Assembly (NCBI GenBank): GCA_022496785.1
Contig: SNAP01000001.1
Coordinates: forward strand, 186,001 to 250,000
Length of the DNA stretch: 64,000 nt
Reading direction: 5' to 3'
DNA from: Marinilabiliaceae bacterium JC040
GTDB taxonomy: Bacteria > Bacteroidota > Bacteroidia > Bacteroidales > Marinifilaceae
A program made the translations under genes and the position numbers. Every line of letters begins with the position of its first letter. Within the stretch, counting starts at the first letter, position 1. Below are positions 50,523 to 58,439 of the stretch, piece by piece. The notes beneath the pieces were generated by a model, which saw only the letters and a program-made list of their open reading frames with translations, was not told the DNA's origin and did no database searches.

Positions 50523-51635
50523 TTATTTTCTTATTGAAAGTAAAGATCCATCAGATACGTGCTGATATCCAAAAGAAATAATAAAATCTCCCTCTGATAA
50601 TCCATCAAGAACTTCTATCATATTATTATAATACTTACCAACCTTCACATTTGTCTTACTTGCATACCATTTACCATTCTTTTCCTTAGCTGTAAATAAG
50701 AAAAAAGCATCTCCAGTTCTTTGAATTATGTCTAATGATACCATTAAAGCTTCTGGGTTTGTATAATCATTAACTCCTAAAACAGCATTCATATTAGGTT
50801 TAATTCCATCAACTTTAGGAGCCTTAATTTCCAATTGGAATGTTCTATTAACTGGATCTATTACTTTACCAACAGATTCAACACTTTCTTCTGTTTTAGA
50901 ATTTAAACTTGGAATATAAACATTTACCTTATCTGCTTTTGAAATATCATTAATATATTGCTCAGATAATTCTGATTTGATTTTTAAATCAGAAACACTT
51001 ACTACTCTAATTCCTGATGCTCCTGCTCCTGCCATTTCACCCTCTTTTAAGCGAATATCATCAACAGTTCCTGCTATTGGAGCGATAATCTTACTCATCT
51101 CTAAACGTTTCTTTAAACCTGCTAATTTAAGCTCTAAAGATTCTTTTTGTGTCTTAGAATTTAGATATTGAACTTCACTACCAATCTTCTTTTCCCATAA
51201 ACGTGATTGTCTTTCGTATACAGTTTTTGCTAATTTTAAAGACACTTTTATTTCTTCAATACTTCTTTTAATTAAATCTGCATCAATCTGAGCTAAAACC
51301 TGCCCTTTTCTTACTTTATCTCCTTCATCTACATATATTTTTGTTACAATACCAGGTGTTTGAACAGGGATAAATATATTATTATCACTCTCAATAACAC
51401 CTTGAACTTTTATGTAATGTTTAAATTCTTGAGAGGTAAGTTTAGAAACATTTACTGTAATTGATTGCTCAACACTCTTTCCATTTGATTTCTTTAATTG
51501 TAATTCTAATTTCTTTATTTTAGAATCTAAATTATCTCTTTCTTTCTTTAATTCAGATAATTGTGAACGAGTATCAGATGATCCACATGAAAACATAACC
51601 ATTGCTACTCCTACATATAATATTCTCTTTAACAT
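50523..51635 (-). CDS. RND periplasmic adaptor lipoprotein (HlyD/MFP)
   Basis: 370 residues with the lipobox VMFSC (Cys17). A leading coiled coil (residues about 25-55, SQLSELKKERDNLDSKIKKL) precedes the usual modules: GVIESDNNIFIPVQTPGIV, VDEGDKVRKGQVLAQID (lipoyl domain), a short hairpin, IIAPIAGTVDDIRLKEGE and the membrane-proximal part (DGLSEGDFIISFGYQHV). The N-terminal coiled coil ahead of the lipoyl domain is unusual but known in Bacteroidota adaptors. Gene order and 6-10 nt gaps place it with the adjacent TolC and RND genes. Confidence 0.92.
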   Translation of the reverse strand: MLKRILYVGVAMVMFSCGSSDTRSQLSELKKERDNLDSKIKKLELQLKKSNGKSVEQSITVNVSKLTSQEFKHYIKVQGVIESDNNIFIPVQTPGIVTKIYVDEGDKVRKGQVLAQIDADLIKRSIEEIKVSLKLAKTVYERQSRLWEKKIGSEVQYLNSKTQKESLELKLAGLKKRLEMSKIIAPIAGTVDDIRLKEGEMAGAGASGIRVVSVSDLKIKSELSEQYINDISKADKVNVYIPSLNSKTEESVESVGKVIDPVNRTFQLEIKAPKVDGIKPNMNAVLGVNDYTNPEALMVSLDIIQRTGDAFFLFTAKEKNGKWYASKTNVKVGKYYNNMIEVLDGLSEGDFIISFGYQHVSDGSLLSIRK

Positions 51636-51645
51636 ACCTATATTT

Positions 51646-52986
51646 TTAATACTTTTTCAATAATTTTGATAATTGATTTTTATTTTTGAACAAATTCAAA
51701 ACCGATGAATAATAATCAGACTGAGCTTGTAAATATTGATTCTGAGTTTGTGTTAAATCTAAACTAGAAGAAACACCTTCTTTATACTTTATAGTCGTTT
51801 TATCATATATCTTCTTACTAATCTTTAAATTCTTTTTATTATTCTTATATGTATCTAAAGATGTATAATAATTTGTTTTCGCCTGTTCATATTGAAGAAT
51901 TAAACCCTCAGAAGCTTTCAACATATTTGTTTGAGCTTTTCTATATTCTATTCTAGCTTGACCAATTTGTGAGATTCGCTTACCACTAGAAAAGATTGGT
52001 AAACTAACCTGAACACCTACAACATCTGCAGGATTCATATTAAATGATTTATCATTTAGGTTCTCATTATGATTATAAAAAGCTGCAATAGTTGGTAAAA
52101 AATTTGTCTTAGCTAATTTTAAACTTAGATGACTTAGTTCTGTTTGATTTTCAGCAAGTTTATAATTAATATTAGAATTTACATCAAAATTCAGATTAGA
52201 CATCAATTTTAAATTAGAAGATAATATTAAATTATCTAATCTTTCTTCTAGTACTATTTCAATATTTTCTTTTATACCCATTTGAAATTTCAATAATCTA
52301 TATGCTAAATCGACTTGTCTTTTCAACATAGATAAAGAATTCTCAATTTTAGAAACTGTCAATTCCAACTGATCTACATCAATATCTTCTATAAAGCCTT
52401 CTTTATGAATTTCACTTGTCTCTTTTAGAATTTTCCTTAAATTACTACATGTATTTTCAAGAATTCCTTTATTCTCTTCCGCTATTAAAACAGTGATATA
52501 GGCATTCTCTACCGATTCTACAACGTCATCAACATTTTTAGTATGCACTAATTTTGACAGTAATTTATATGCCTTAGCAGATTGTAACCCTACAATATAT
52601 GATCCACTAAAAAGCAATTGAGTTACTTTTACATCAACAGTAGATGACCATTTCATATCACTTTCAGAAACTTTCGTTCCTGAACCAACTGGTTTACCAG
52701 ATAATTTTGCTATTAAATCTCCTAAACCAGCAAATTGTTTAGTTACTTCAGGAAGACTAAACATATAATTATACGATCCACTCGCACTTACTTGAGGTAA
52801 ACCTATAGCTGTAGTTTCCCATACCTTCTTTTTAGCTGATTCAATATCTGCTTTTGAATTTAGCAAGATATAGCTATGTTCCTTGGCATAAGCTTTAGCT
52901 TTTTCTAACGTAAAAGTTTGTTTATCTTGAGCTTTTACAATTAAAACAGAAAAGACTAATGCTAATATTAGTTTTAATTTCTTCAT
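51646..52986 (-). CDS. TolC-family outer-membrane efflux protein
   Basis: 446 residues. A signal peptide (MKKLKLILALVFSVLIVKAQ) leads into two TolC repeats: FTLEKAKAYAKEHSYILLNSKADIESAKK, SSNLKLMSN, FLPTIAAFYNHNENLND and VSLPIFSSGKRISQIGQAR, ending in a coiled coil (YLQAQSDYYSSVLNLFKNK). It forms the outer-membrane channel of this tripartite pump. It is second in the operon, 11 nt after tetR and 10 nt before the adaptor. Confidence 0.92.
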   Translation of the reverse strand: MKKLKLILALVFSVLIVKAQDKQTFTLEKAKAYAKEHSYILLNSKADIESAKKKVWETTAIGLPQVSASGSYNYMFSLPEVTKQFAGLGDLIAKLSGKPVGSGTKVSESDMKWSSTVDVKVTQLLFSGSYIVGLQSAKAYKLLSKLVHTKNVDDVVESVENAYITVLIAEENKGILENTCSNLRKILKETSEIHKEGFIEDIDVDQLELTVSKIENSLSMLKRQVDLAYRLLKFQMGIKENIEIVLEERLDNLILSSNLKLMSNLNFDVNSNINYKLAENQTELSHLSLKLAKTNFLPTIAAFYNHNENLNDKSFNMNPADVVGVQVSLPIFSSGKRISQIGQARIEYRKAQTNMLKASEGLILQYEQAKTNYYTSLDTYKNNKKNLKISKKIYDKTTIKYKEGVSSSLDLTQTQNQYLQAQSDYYSSVLNLFKNKNQLSKLLKKY

Positions 52987-52997
52987 TTATTAATCTA

Positions 52998-53633
52998 TTA
53001 ATTTGACTCTAATGTTTTTATCTTTTTCTCTAAAAATTCATATCCTTTTTTATTTACTATTCCTCTCATAAAGAATACATAATACTCATAATATGTCTTA
53101 TAATCTAATAATTCTTGATCTGTAAATAATTTTTTTGCTTCTAAATTTAAATTGGAATCCAAACTAAGCATTGTAGTAACATGGAATTTCACAATAATAT
53201 CAACCTTAATATCATCTCTAAATATTCCTTCTGATATACCTCTATGTATATTTTCTTGAAATAGTTGAAACATATTAGAAATTCTAATTTTCTCTTCCCT
53301 AGCATACAAATTAGGATAATACTTCTTCAAATCAAATGCATATGAAGAATTATAGCTTTCTATTATTTGTCTCACAATTTTCAATAAATGCACATATGCT
53401 TCTATAGCATTCTCTGAAGTTTCACGAATACTATCTATTTCTCTTTTTCTAAATGTTCTTTCATTAGCAACTACCTGATCTACAAGTTCATTCTTATCTT
53501 TAAATATTGTATAAAGAGTCTTCTTAGATATACCAAGTTCTCTTGAAATATCATCCATTGATACACTCTTAATTCCATATCTGAAGAACAAACTTGAAAT
53601 TGTTAATAATATTTGATTTTTTTCATTTTCCAT
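52998..53633 (-). CDS. TetR-family repressor of the adjacent efflux operon
   Basis: 211 residues. The N-terminal HTH is typical TetR/AcrR: LLTISSLFFRYGIKSVSMDD, ISRELGISKKTLYTIFKDKNELV. The C-terminal helical part (about 60-205) is the ligand-binding and dimerisation domain. It is the first gene of the operon and has a perfect 15-bp inverted repeat immediately upstream, overlapping the -33 region of its own promoter, so autorepression and repression of the pump genes is likely. ATG 53633 is probably at or next to the transcription start (see the promoter entry). Confidence 0.9.
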   Translation of the reverse strand: MENEKNQILLTISSLFFRYGIKSVSMDDISRELGISKKTLYTIFKDKNELVDQVVANERTFRKREIDSIRETSENAIEAYVHLLKIVRQIIESYNSSYAFDLKKYYPNLYAREEKIRISNMFQLFQENIHRGISEGIFRDDIKVDIIVKFHVTTMLSLDSNLNLEAKKLFTDQELLDYKTYYEYYVFFMRGIVNKKGYEFLEKKIKTLESN

Positions 53634-53637
53634 GAAG

Positions 53638-53668
53638 CAAAGATAGGTACTTCATTGAACTATGGAAA
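53638..53668 (-). promoter_or_regulatory. Promoter of the tetR efflux operon
   Basis: Minus strand TATCTTTG (53638-53645), an exact TAnnTTTG match, with TTTC (53665-53668) 19 nt upstream as the -33 element. The box ends 4 nt before ATG 53633, so +1 probably falls at the start codon and the mRNA is leaderless or nearly so. Confidence 0.6.
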
Positions 53669-53696
53669 CTTTTGGAGTTAAAAAAGTTTCCATAGT
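53659..53696. promoter_or_regulatory. Operator-like palindrome for the TetR repressor
   Basis: Perfect 15-bp arms ACTATGGAAACTTTT (53659-53673) and AAAAGTTTCCATAGT (53682-53696) with an 8-nt spacer. One arm overlaps the -33 element, so a bound repressor would block RNA polymerase. The repeat is the best candidate binding site for the TetR protein encoded just downstream. Confidence 0.75.
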
Positions 53697-53715
53697 GTAA
53701 ATAAGGGTTAAAAGA

Positions 53716-53749
53716 CAGAGGTTGCAAAACGTAACAAGCTACACCTCTG
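53716..53749 (-). terminator. Terminator after the histidine kinase gene
   Basis: Perfect 7-bp stem CAGAGGT (53716-53722) / ACCTCTG (53743-53749); on the minus strand the stem is followed by TCTTTTAA. A competing pairing GTTGCA/TGCAAC involves the same region. It lies 24 nt after the kinase stop codon. Confidence 0.55.
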
Positions 53750-53772
53750 CAACTTACACTTCTTGAGGAAAT

Positions 53773-54876
53773 CTATTTATTTTTAAAAGTAAGGTAGAAA
53801 GTACTTCCTTTTTTCTCTTTACTAGTAATTTTTATATTAGCATTAAGAGTTCTTAACAATTCAAAAGAGATTTTTAATCCAAGGCCACTACCTCTCTCAC
53901 TATTAGTACCTTGATTAGAACTAATTAATTCTCCTTTTAATAGTTTTGACTGTAAAGTTTCACTTATCCCTATACCTGAATCTTTAACATAAATAACAAT
54001 GTCAGAATCATCATTTAAAAAGCAACCTAATTCAATACATCCACCTTGAGGGGTGAATTTTATAGCATTATTTAATAGATTTCTTACTGCTGTTTCAACA
54101 ATATTTCTATCTGTGTAGATTATATACCTCGATTCACAACATATTTTTAAATCTATACCCTTAGCATGAACACTTGATGAATATAATTCTCCTAATTGCC
54201 CAAGTAGAGATTCTACTTCAAATTGTTCTTTATGAACTGATAGATAATGCATTTGTGATCTTGCCCACATTAAAATAGAATCTAATAAATCCAAAGTCTT
54301 TTTAGAACTACTAACTAAACGTGAAGAATATTCTTTTATTTCATTATTAACATCTTCTTCTCTAAGTTCCTCTTCAAGAATCTCTGATAAACCAATTATT
54401 GAATTAAATGGAGATCTCAAATCATGTGAAATTATTGAGATAAAATTATTCTTCATTACATTTTGTTCATTTAATAGGGCATTCTTTTCTTTAAGCTCTT
54501 TAGAAGATTTTTTCATCCTCTTGTTGAATGAATAAATGTGTATGATATATACAATTGTAATCAAAAGACTAAAAATTAATAATTCTATAGTCAATGTTCT
54601 ACGCTTATTCTCTTTTTCATGCTCATTTATCCATTTCTTCAATTGATAAATCTCATTACTTAATTCACTTGAGTCGCGCTTTATATTATTTGTATATGTA
54701 GATATAAAATTATCTATATGAGCAAAAGATTGATGCTCATAAATAAACATACTCGGAGGTAATACTAGTGGATTGGTTTTTATTGTATTAGAATAAGAAG
54801 TTAGTGGTAAAAATACCAATAAAATTACCACTAACTTCATAAAAGATTGTACAATATGAGTATTCTTACAATCCAT
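53773..54876 (-). CDS. Membrane histidine kinase (orphan)
   Basis: 367 residues. Two membrane helices (about 14-28 and 97-115) enclose a periplasmic segment of about 65 residues. The cytoplasmic part has a HisKA domain with phosphorylatable His151 (SIISHDLRSPFNSIIG) and an HATPase domain with N box (VRNLLNNAIKF), DSGIGIS (G1) and GSGLGLKIS (G2). No response regulator is encoded nearby, so its partner lies elsewhere. It starts 7 nt after pheS and should be read from the pheS transcript. The signal is unknown. Confidence 0.92.
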   Translation of the reverse strand: MDCKNTHIVQSFMKLVVILLVFLPLTSYSNTIKTNPLVLPPSMFIYEHQSFAHIDNFISTYTNNIKRDSSELSNEIYQLKKWINEHEKENKRRTLTIELLIFSLLITIVYIIHIYSFNKRMKKSSKELKEKNALLNEQNVMKNNFISIISHDLRSPFNSIIGLSEILEEELREEDVNNEIKEYSSRLVSSSKKTLDLLDSILMWARSQMHYLSVHKEQFEVESLLGQLGELYSSSVHAKGIDLKICCESRYIIYTDRNIVETAVRNLLNNAIKFTPQGGCIELGCFLNDDSDIVIYVKDSGIGISETLQSKLLKGELISSNQGTNSERGSGLGLKISFELLRTLNANIKITSKEKKGSTFYLTFKNK

Positions 54877-54883
54877 ATATAAT

Positions 54884-55903
54884 TTAAATATTTACAGAAA
54901 ATTGCTCAAGAAAACGTATATCATTTTCAAAGAATAATCTTAAATCTTTAATTCCATATTTCAACATAGCGATTCTTTCTATTCCCATTCCTAGAGCAAA
55001 ACCAGTATATTTTTCTGAATCAATTTTATTTAATTTCATCACATTAGGATCTACCATTCCACATCCTAAAATCTCTAACCATCCTGTACCTTTACATACA
55101 TTACATCCCTTACCTTTACATAAAGAACAAGATACATCCATTTCTGCTGATGGTTCTGTAAATGGGAAATACGAAGGTCTTAATCTTATTTCTGTTTCTT
55201 TACCAAACATCTCTTTTGCAAAATATGTTAAAGTCTGTTTTAAATCGGCAAATGAAACATTTTCATCAATATATAAAGCTTCTACTTGGTGGAATATACA
55301 ATGCGCTCTAGCTGAAATTGCTTCATTTCTAAAAACTCTACCTGGAGTTACACATCTAATAGGTAATTCCATTTCTTCCATATCATGAACTTGAATATTA
55401 GAAGTATGAGTATGTAAAACAATATCAGGTTTGTTTTCAATAAAGAAAGTATCTTGCATATCTCTTGCTGGATGTTCCTCTGGAAAATTTAAAGCTGAGA
55501 AGTTATGCCAATCATCATCAATCTCTGGACCTTCTGATACTGTAAATCCTAATCTAGTAAAAATCTCTACTATCTCATTTCTAACTTTTGATAATGGATG
55601 ACGAGAACCTACTGTTAATGGAGCAGAAGGTAAACTTAAATCCATTCCAGATTTCTTTATATCAGAACATGCAAATGATTCTTTTAATTCATTTACCTTA
55701 TTTAATGCTAATGTTTTTAAAGTATTTAATTCTTGCCCAACTGCTTTCTTTTCTTCATTTGGCACATTCTTAAAATCTGCAAACAAACTAGCAATAACAC
55801 CTTTTTTACTTAGGTACTTAATTCTAAAAGCCTCTATCTCTTCTAAATTGTTAACAACTAAGTTTTCAATTTCTTCTTTTGCTTTTGTAATTCTATCTTG
55901 CAT
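54884..55903 (-). CDS. pheS: Phenylalanyl-tRNA synthetase alpha subunit
   Basis: 339 residues, standard length. An N-terminal coiled coil (about 1-85) recognises the tRNA, followed by the class II catalytic core: GSRHPLSKVRNEIVEIF, VSEGPEIDDDWHNFSALNFPEEHPARD, VCTPGRVFRNE-like VTPGRVFRNEAISARAHC (motif 2), EPSAEMDVSC and ALGMGIERIAMLKYG (motif 3). The Cys-rich insert CSLCKGKGCNVCKGTGW is common in Bacteroidota PheS. The beta subunit pheT is not in the window. A -7 box lies 44 nt upstream, and a kinase gene follows in the same direction. Confidence 0.96.
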   Translation of the reverse strand: MQDRITKAKEEIENLVVNNLEEIEAFRIKYLSKKGVIASLFADFKNVPNEEKKAVGQELNTLKTLALNKVNELKESFACSDIKKSGMDLSLPSAPLTVGSRHPLSKVRNEIVEIFTRLGFTVSEGPEIDDDWHNFSALNFPEEHPARDMQDTFFIENKPDIVLHTHTSNIQVHDMEEMELPIRCVTPGRVFRNEAISARAHCIFHQVEALYIDENVSFADLKQTLTYFAKEMFGKETEIRLRPSYFPFTEPSAEMDVSCSLCKGKGCNVCKGTGWLEILGCGMVDPNVMKLNKIDSEKYTGFALGMGIERIAMLKYGIKDLRLFFENDIRFLEQFSVNI

Positions 55904-55947
55904 ATTGATATATAGATTATATTGTCACTTTGTATAATAATTAGCAA

Positions 55948-55955
55948 CAAATATA
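55948..55955 (-). promoter_or_regulatory. -7 box for pheS
   Basis: Minus strand TATATTTG, an exact TAnnTTTG match, 44 nt upstream of the pheS ATG. No TTTG -33 element at the right distance. Confidence 0.4.
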
Positions 55956-56189
55956 CTAAAAGAATAGAACTAACTAATTTTTTTAAACTATTATTTCTTT
56001 TTCTCTTATATTTCAATCTCTTATAGCATCTATCTGTATATTAAGTGCTTTATCATTTAATGTTTATTGTTTATATATCCATTTTTATACTCTCTTTCTC
56101 TCCAATTAATTCAACTAATATTTCTTGTATTATTGTTTTCCTAAAAAAGATAGAATTATATATTTAAGATTTTATCGAATCATTTTTAT

Positions 56190-56197
56190 TACTTTTG
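56190..56197 (+). promoter_or_regulatory. -7 box for the DUF1456 gene
   Basis: TACTTTTG, an exact TAnnTTTG match, 21 nt before ATG 56219. A TTG at 56195 inside this box was rejected as a start. Confidence 0.4.
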
Positions 56198-56218
56198 AGA
56201 CAAATTAAATCAAATAAT

Positions 56219-56443
56219 ATGAGTAATAACGAAGTATTCAAAAAACTAAGAGTAGCTCTTCAATTAAGAAATGAAGATATTGTAGAAATTATGAAACTTG
56301 TAGGTTTTAATATTAGAAAAAGTGAACTTACCGACATATTTAGAGCAGAAGATCATCCTAAATTTAAAAAATGTGGAGATCAATTTCTAAGAAATTTTCT
56401 TAATGGACTTGTTATTAAAATGAGAGGACCTAAAGAAGATTAA
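56219..56443 (+). CDS. Single-repeat DUF1456 (YehS-like) protein
   Basis: 74 residues from ATG 56219: NNEVFKKLRVALQLRNEDIV ... DHPKFKKCGDQFLRNFLNGL. This is one DUF1456 repeat. The E. coli relative YehS has two repeats in about 156 residues, and this protein matches the second one (CGDQFLRNFL). Function is unknown. It is probably monocistronic and convergent with the LolC/E-like gene, with a shared hairpin over both stop codons. Confidence 0.82.
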   Translation: MSNNEVFKKLRVALQLRNEDIVEIMKLVGFNIRKSELTDIFRAEDHPKFKKCGDQFLRNFLNGLVIKMRGPKED

Positions 56444-56455
56444 TTTTTTAATCTT
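56436..56455. terminator. Shared hairpin over two convergent stop codons
   Basis: Perfect 8-bp stem AAGATTAA (56436-56443) / TTAATCTT (56448-56455) with a TTTT loop, T-rich on both sides. It includes the stop codons of both the DUF1456 gene and the LolC/E-like gene. Confidence 0.5.
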
Positions 56456-57662
56456 TTATTAATCTATTTATAAGATATCTTACGGGATAACGTGCAGCTA
56501 TATATCCTATTAATAGTACAGTACATACTATTCCGATGATGTCTTGTGGTAATATCTTAACCGGATATGCAACATTTGAGATTGCATTTTGACCCACAGT
56601 TATTAATCCAAAATGTTCTTGAATTAAACAAACTCCTATTCCAATTATTAAACCTATACCACAACCTATAATAGATATATACCAACCCTGTTTATAGAAT
56701 ATCTTCTCAATATCTTTTTTATTCATTCCTAAAGATTTAAGAGTATTTATATCAGATTTCTTATCCAAAATTAGCATAGTTAACGAGCCAATAATATTAA
56801 AAGATGCTATAAGTAATATGAAAATCAATATAAAAAACACAACCATCTTTTCAGATTTCATAATTTTGTACATCGATTCATTTTGTTCATATTTATCTAG
56901 AACTTTAAACGAAGAACCAAAGATGTCTTCTAATCTATCTTTTAAAGAATCTAAATCGTTATTTGGCATTATATCTATTTCCAAATAGGAAGTTTTATCT
57001 TTCAAATCGAATAAAGATTCAGCAAAATTTATAGAAGAATATACATATCTACTATTAATCTCTTGATCCAAAGAAAAGATTCCTGATGGGAATGCATAAC
57101 GCATTGTTAATGAATTAGCTGGATTTAAGGTATTGATCTTTCCCCTCTTAGGAAAATAAAAATCTACAGAAGAAACAAAAGAAAGACCTATACCTAAATC
57201 TCTAGAAACCCCAGAACCGACAATCACATAATTGAAATTATCAATCTTAAATTCAGAATCTCCTTCTACAATTTTATTTGTAAGCTTTCTATCTCTAAAA
57301 TATTTCTCTGGAACTCCCTTTAGCCGTACTGTTCTTTGCTTATTATCATATTTTATAAGTGCATTCTCTTCTAAAACTCTACAATAATAACAAATGCTTG
57401 TATCCTTTTTTAGAATATCTTCAATGCTATCTGATAGAGAAAAATATTTACCACTTACAGGTACTACTTTCAAATCACTTCTAAAAGGACCTATCATATC
57501 CTCAATAATCGAAGCTAAACCGTTAAAGGCAGAAAGAACAACAACTAATGCTATTGTTCCTACTGCTACTCCAACTATAGAAACATAGGATATTAAATTT
57601 ATAATATTCTTACGCTTCTTAGAAAACAAGTATCGTTTCGATATGAAATATGATATATTCAC
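56448..57662 (-). CDS. LolC/LolE-type lipoprotein-release ABC permease (FtsX fold)
   Basis: 404 residues. The N-terminus MNISYFISKRYLFSKKRKN and following helix (LISYVSIVGVAVGTIALVVVLSAFNGL) are typical of LolC/E permeases, with a periplasmic domain (about 45-265) and three C-terminal helices (FILIFILLIASFNIIGSL, GWYISIIGCGIGLIIGIG, IIGIVCTVLLIGYIAARY). It should move lipoproteins to the outer-membrane pathway with a LolD ATPase encoded elsewhere. The start is GTG, directly abutting the rbfA stop codon (TAA GTG); it is the last gene of the lepA-vanZ-rbfA unit. Confidence 0.85.
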   Translation of the reverse strand: MNISYFISKRYLFSKKRKNIINLISYVSIVGVAVGTIALVVVLSAFNGLASIIEDMIGPFRSDLKVVPVSGKYFSLSDSIEDILKKDTSICYYCRVLEENALIKYDNKQRTVRLKGVPEKYFRDRKLTNKIVEGDSEFKIDNFNYVIVGSGVSRDLGIGLSFVSSVDFYFPKRGKINTLNPANSLTMRYAFPSGIFSLDQEINSRYVYSSINFAESLFDLKDKTSYLEIDIMPNNDLDSLKDRLEDIFGSSFKVLDKYEQNESMYKIMKSEKMVVFFILIFILLIASFNIIGSLTMLILDKKSDINTLKSLGMNKKDIEKIFYKQGWYISIIGCGIGLIIGIGVCLIQEHFGLITVGQNAISNVAYPVKILPQDIIGIVCTVLLIGYIAARYPVRYLINRLIKD

Positions 57663-58001
57663 TTATTTTAATAGATTATCTATATTTTCTATATAATCTA
57701 AACTATCATCTAGGTAAAATCTTAATGTTGGTATTATTCTTACTTGTTTACCTATTCTCTTTCCTAAATTGAAACGAAGTTCTTTAGTTCCTTTATTTAG
57801 TCCTTCTATAACTTCTTCCTTATTTGAAGTTGGAAATATACTAACATATACTTTTGCAATAGATAAGTCAGGACTCATTCTAACCTTTGTTATCGATAAC
57901 ATCTTCCCTCCACAATAAGATAAACACTCTCTTTGGAACATTGCACTTAATTCTTTCTGAATTAATCTTCCTACTTTATTTTGTCTCTGTGTTTCTGCCA
58001 T
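57663..58001 (-). CDS. rbfA: Ribosome-binding factor A
   Basis: 112 residues. RbfA is a KH-fold protein that binds the 30S precursor at helix 1 of 16S rRNA and is needed for late maturation. The sequence opens ETQRQNKVGRLIQKELSAMF and contains MLSITKVRMSPDLSIAKVYVSIFP and LRFNLGKRIGKQVRIIPTLRFYLDDSLDY, the family core. It lies between a VanZ-like gene and the LolC/E-like permease gene, in an operon headed by lepA. Confidence 0.93.
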   Translation of the reverse strand: MAETQRQNKVGRLIQKELSAMFQRECLSYCGGKMLSITKVRMSPDLSIAKVYVSIFPTSNKEEVIEGLNKGTKELRFNLGKRIGKQVRIIPTLRFYLDDSLDYIENIDNLLK

Positions 58002-58013
58002 TTTTTTGTTTTT

Positions 58014-58436
58014 TTACAATATCTTATGCAATATTTTTATCTTTCCTAATTTTGTCCTTGAAAGCAAATATTCTTTATATTTCTTTAATAATGGATACAT
58101 AAGCACTCCAAATATTCCACCCAAGATATCTGCTAACAAATCATAAAAATCTCCAGATCTATATGTAAAAATATAGTTCTGTATTAATTCTATGATTCCT
58201 CCATACAAACCTACTAACAATATTGTTATCCACGAGATAGTTTTATAAGAATATTTAGTCTGGAAAATTAATTCAGAACATATAAATATCCCCATAATAA
58301 AGAACATTATAAAATGAACTATCTTATCGAAGAATGGTATTGTTACCTCTGTTTTCACTACATCATTTACTGGCATAGTACATAAAATAAAGATAAAAAT
58401 ACACCACAATATATTACGAAGTAGGTGTTTTTTCAT
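58014..58436 (-). CDS. VanZ-like membrane protein
   Basis: 140 residues with four hydrophobic helices: ILWCIFIFILCTMPVN, FFDKIVHFIMFFIMGIFI, TISWITILLVGLYGGIIELIQ and LLADILGGIFGVLMYPLL. The pattern DKIVHFIMF, IELIQNYIF(T)YRSGD and DLLADILGG is the VanZ family motif set. Its molecular function is unknown in this group. It lies 3 nt after lepA and 12 nt before rbfA, so it belongs to that operon. Confidence 0.82.
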   Translation of the reverse strand: MKKHLLRNILWCIFIFILCTMPVNDVVKTEVTIPFFDKIVHFIMFFIMGIFICSELIFQTKYSYKTISWITILLVGLYGGIIELIQNYIFTYRSGDFYDLLADILGGIFGVLMYPLLKKYKEYLLSRTKLGKIKILHKIL

Positions 58437-58439
58437 TTA

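Larger units (their letters stand above)
55904..56218. other. Divergent intergenic region, pheS / DUF1456
   Basis: 315 bp, very AT-rich with pyrimidine-rich tracts. Apart from the two -7 boxes listed separately I see no gene, repeat or RNA structure. Confidence 0.6.
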
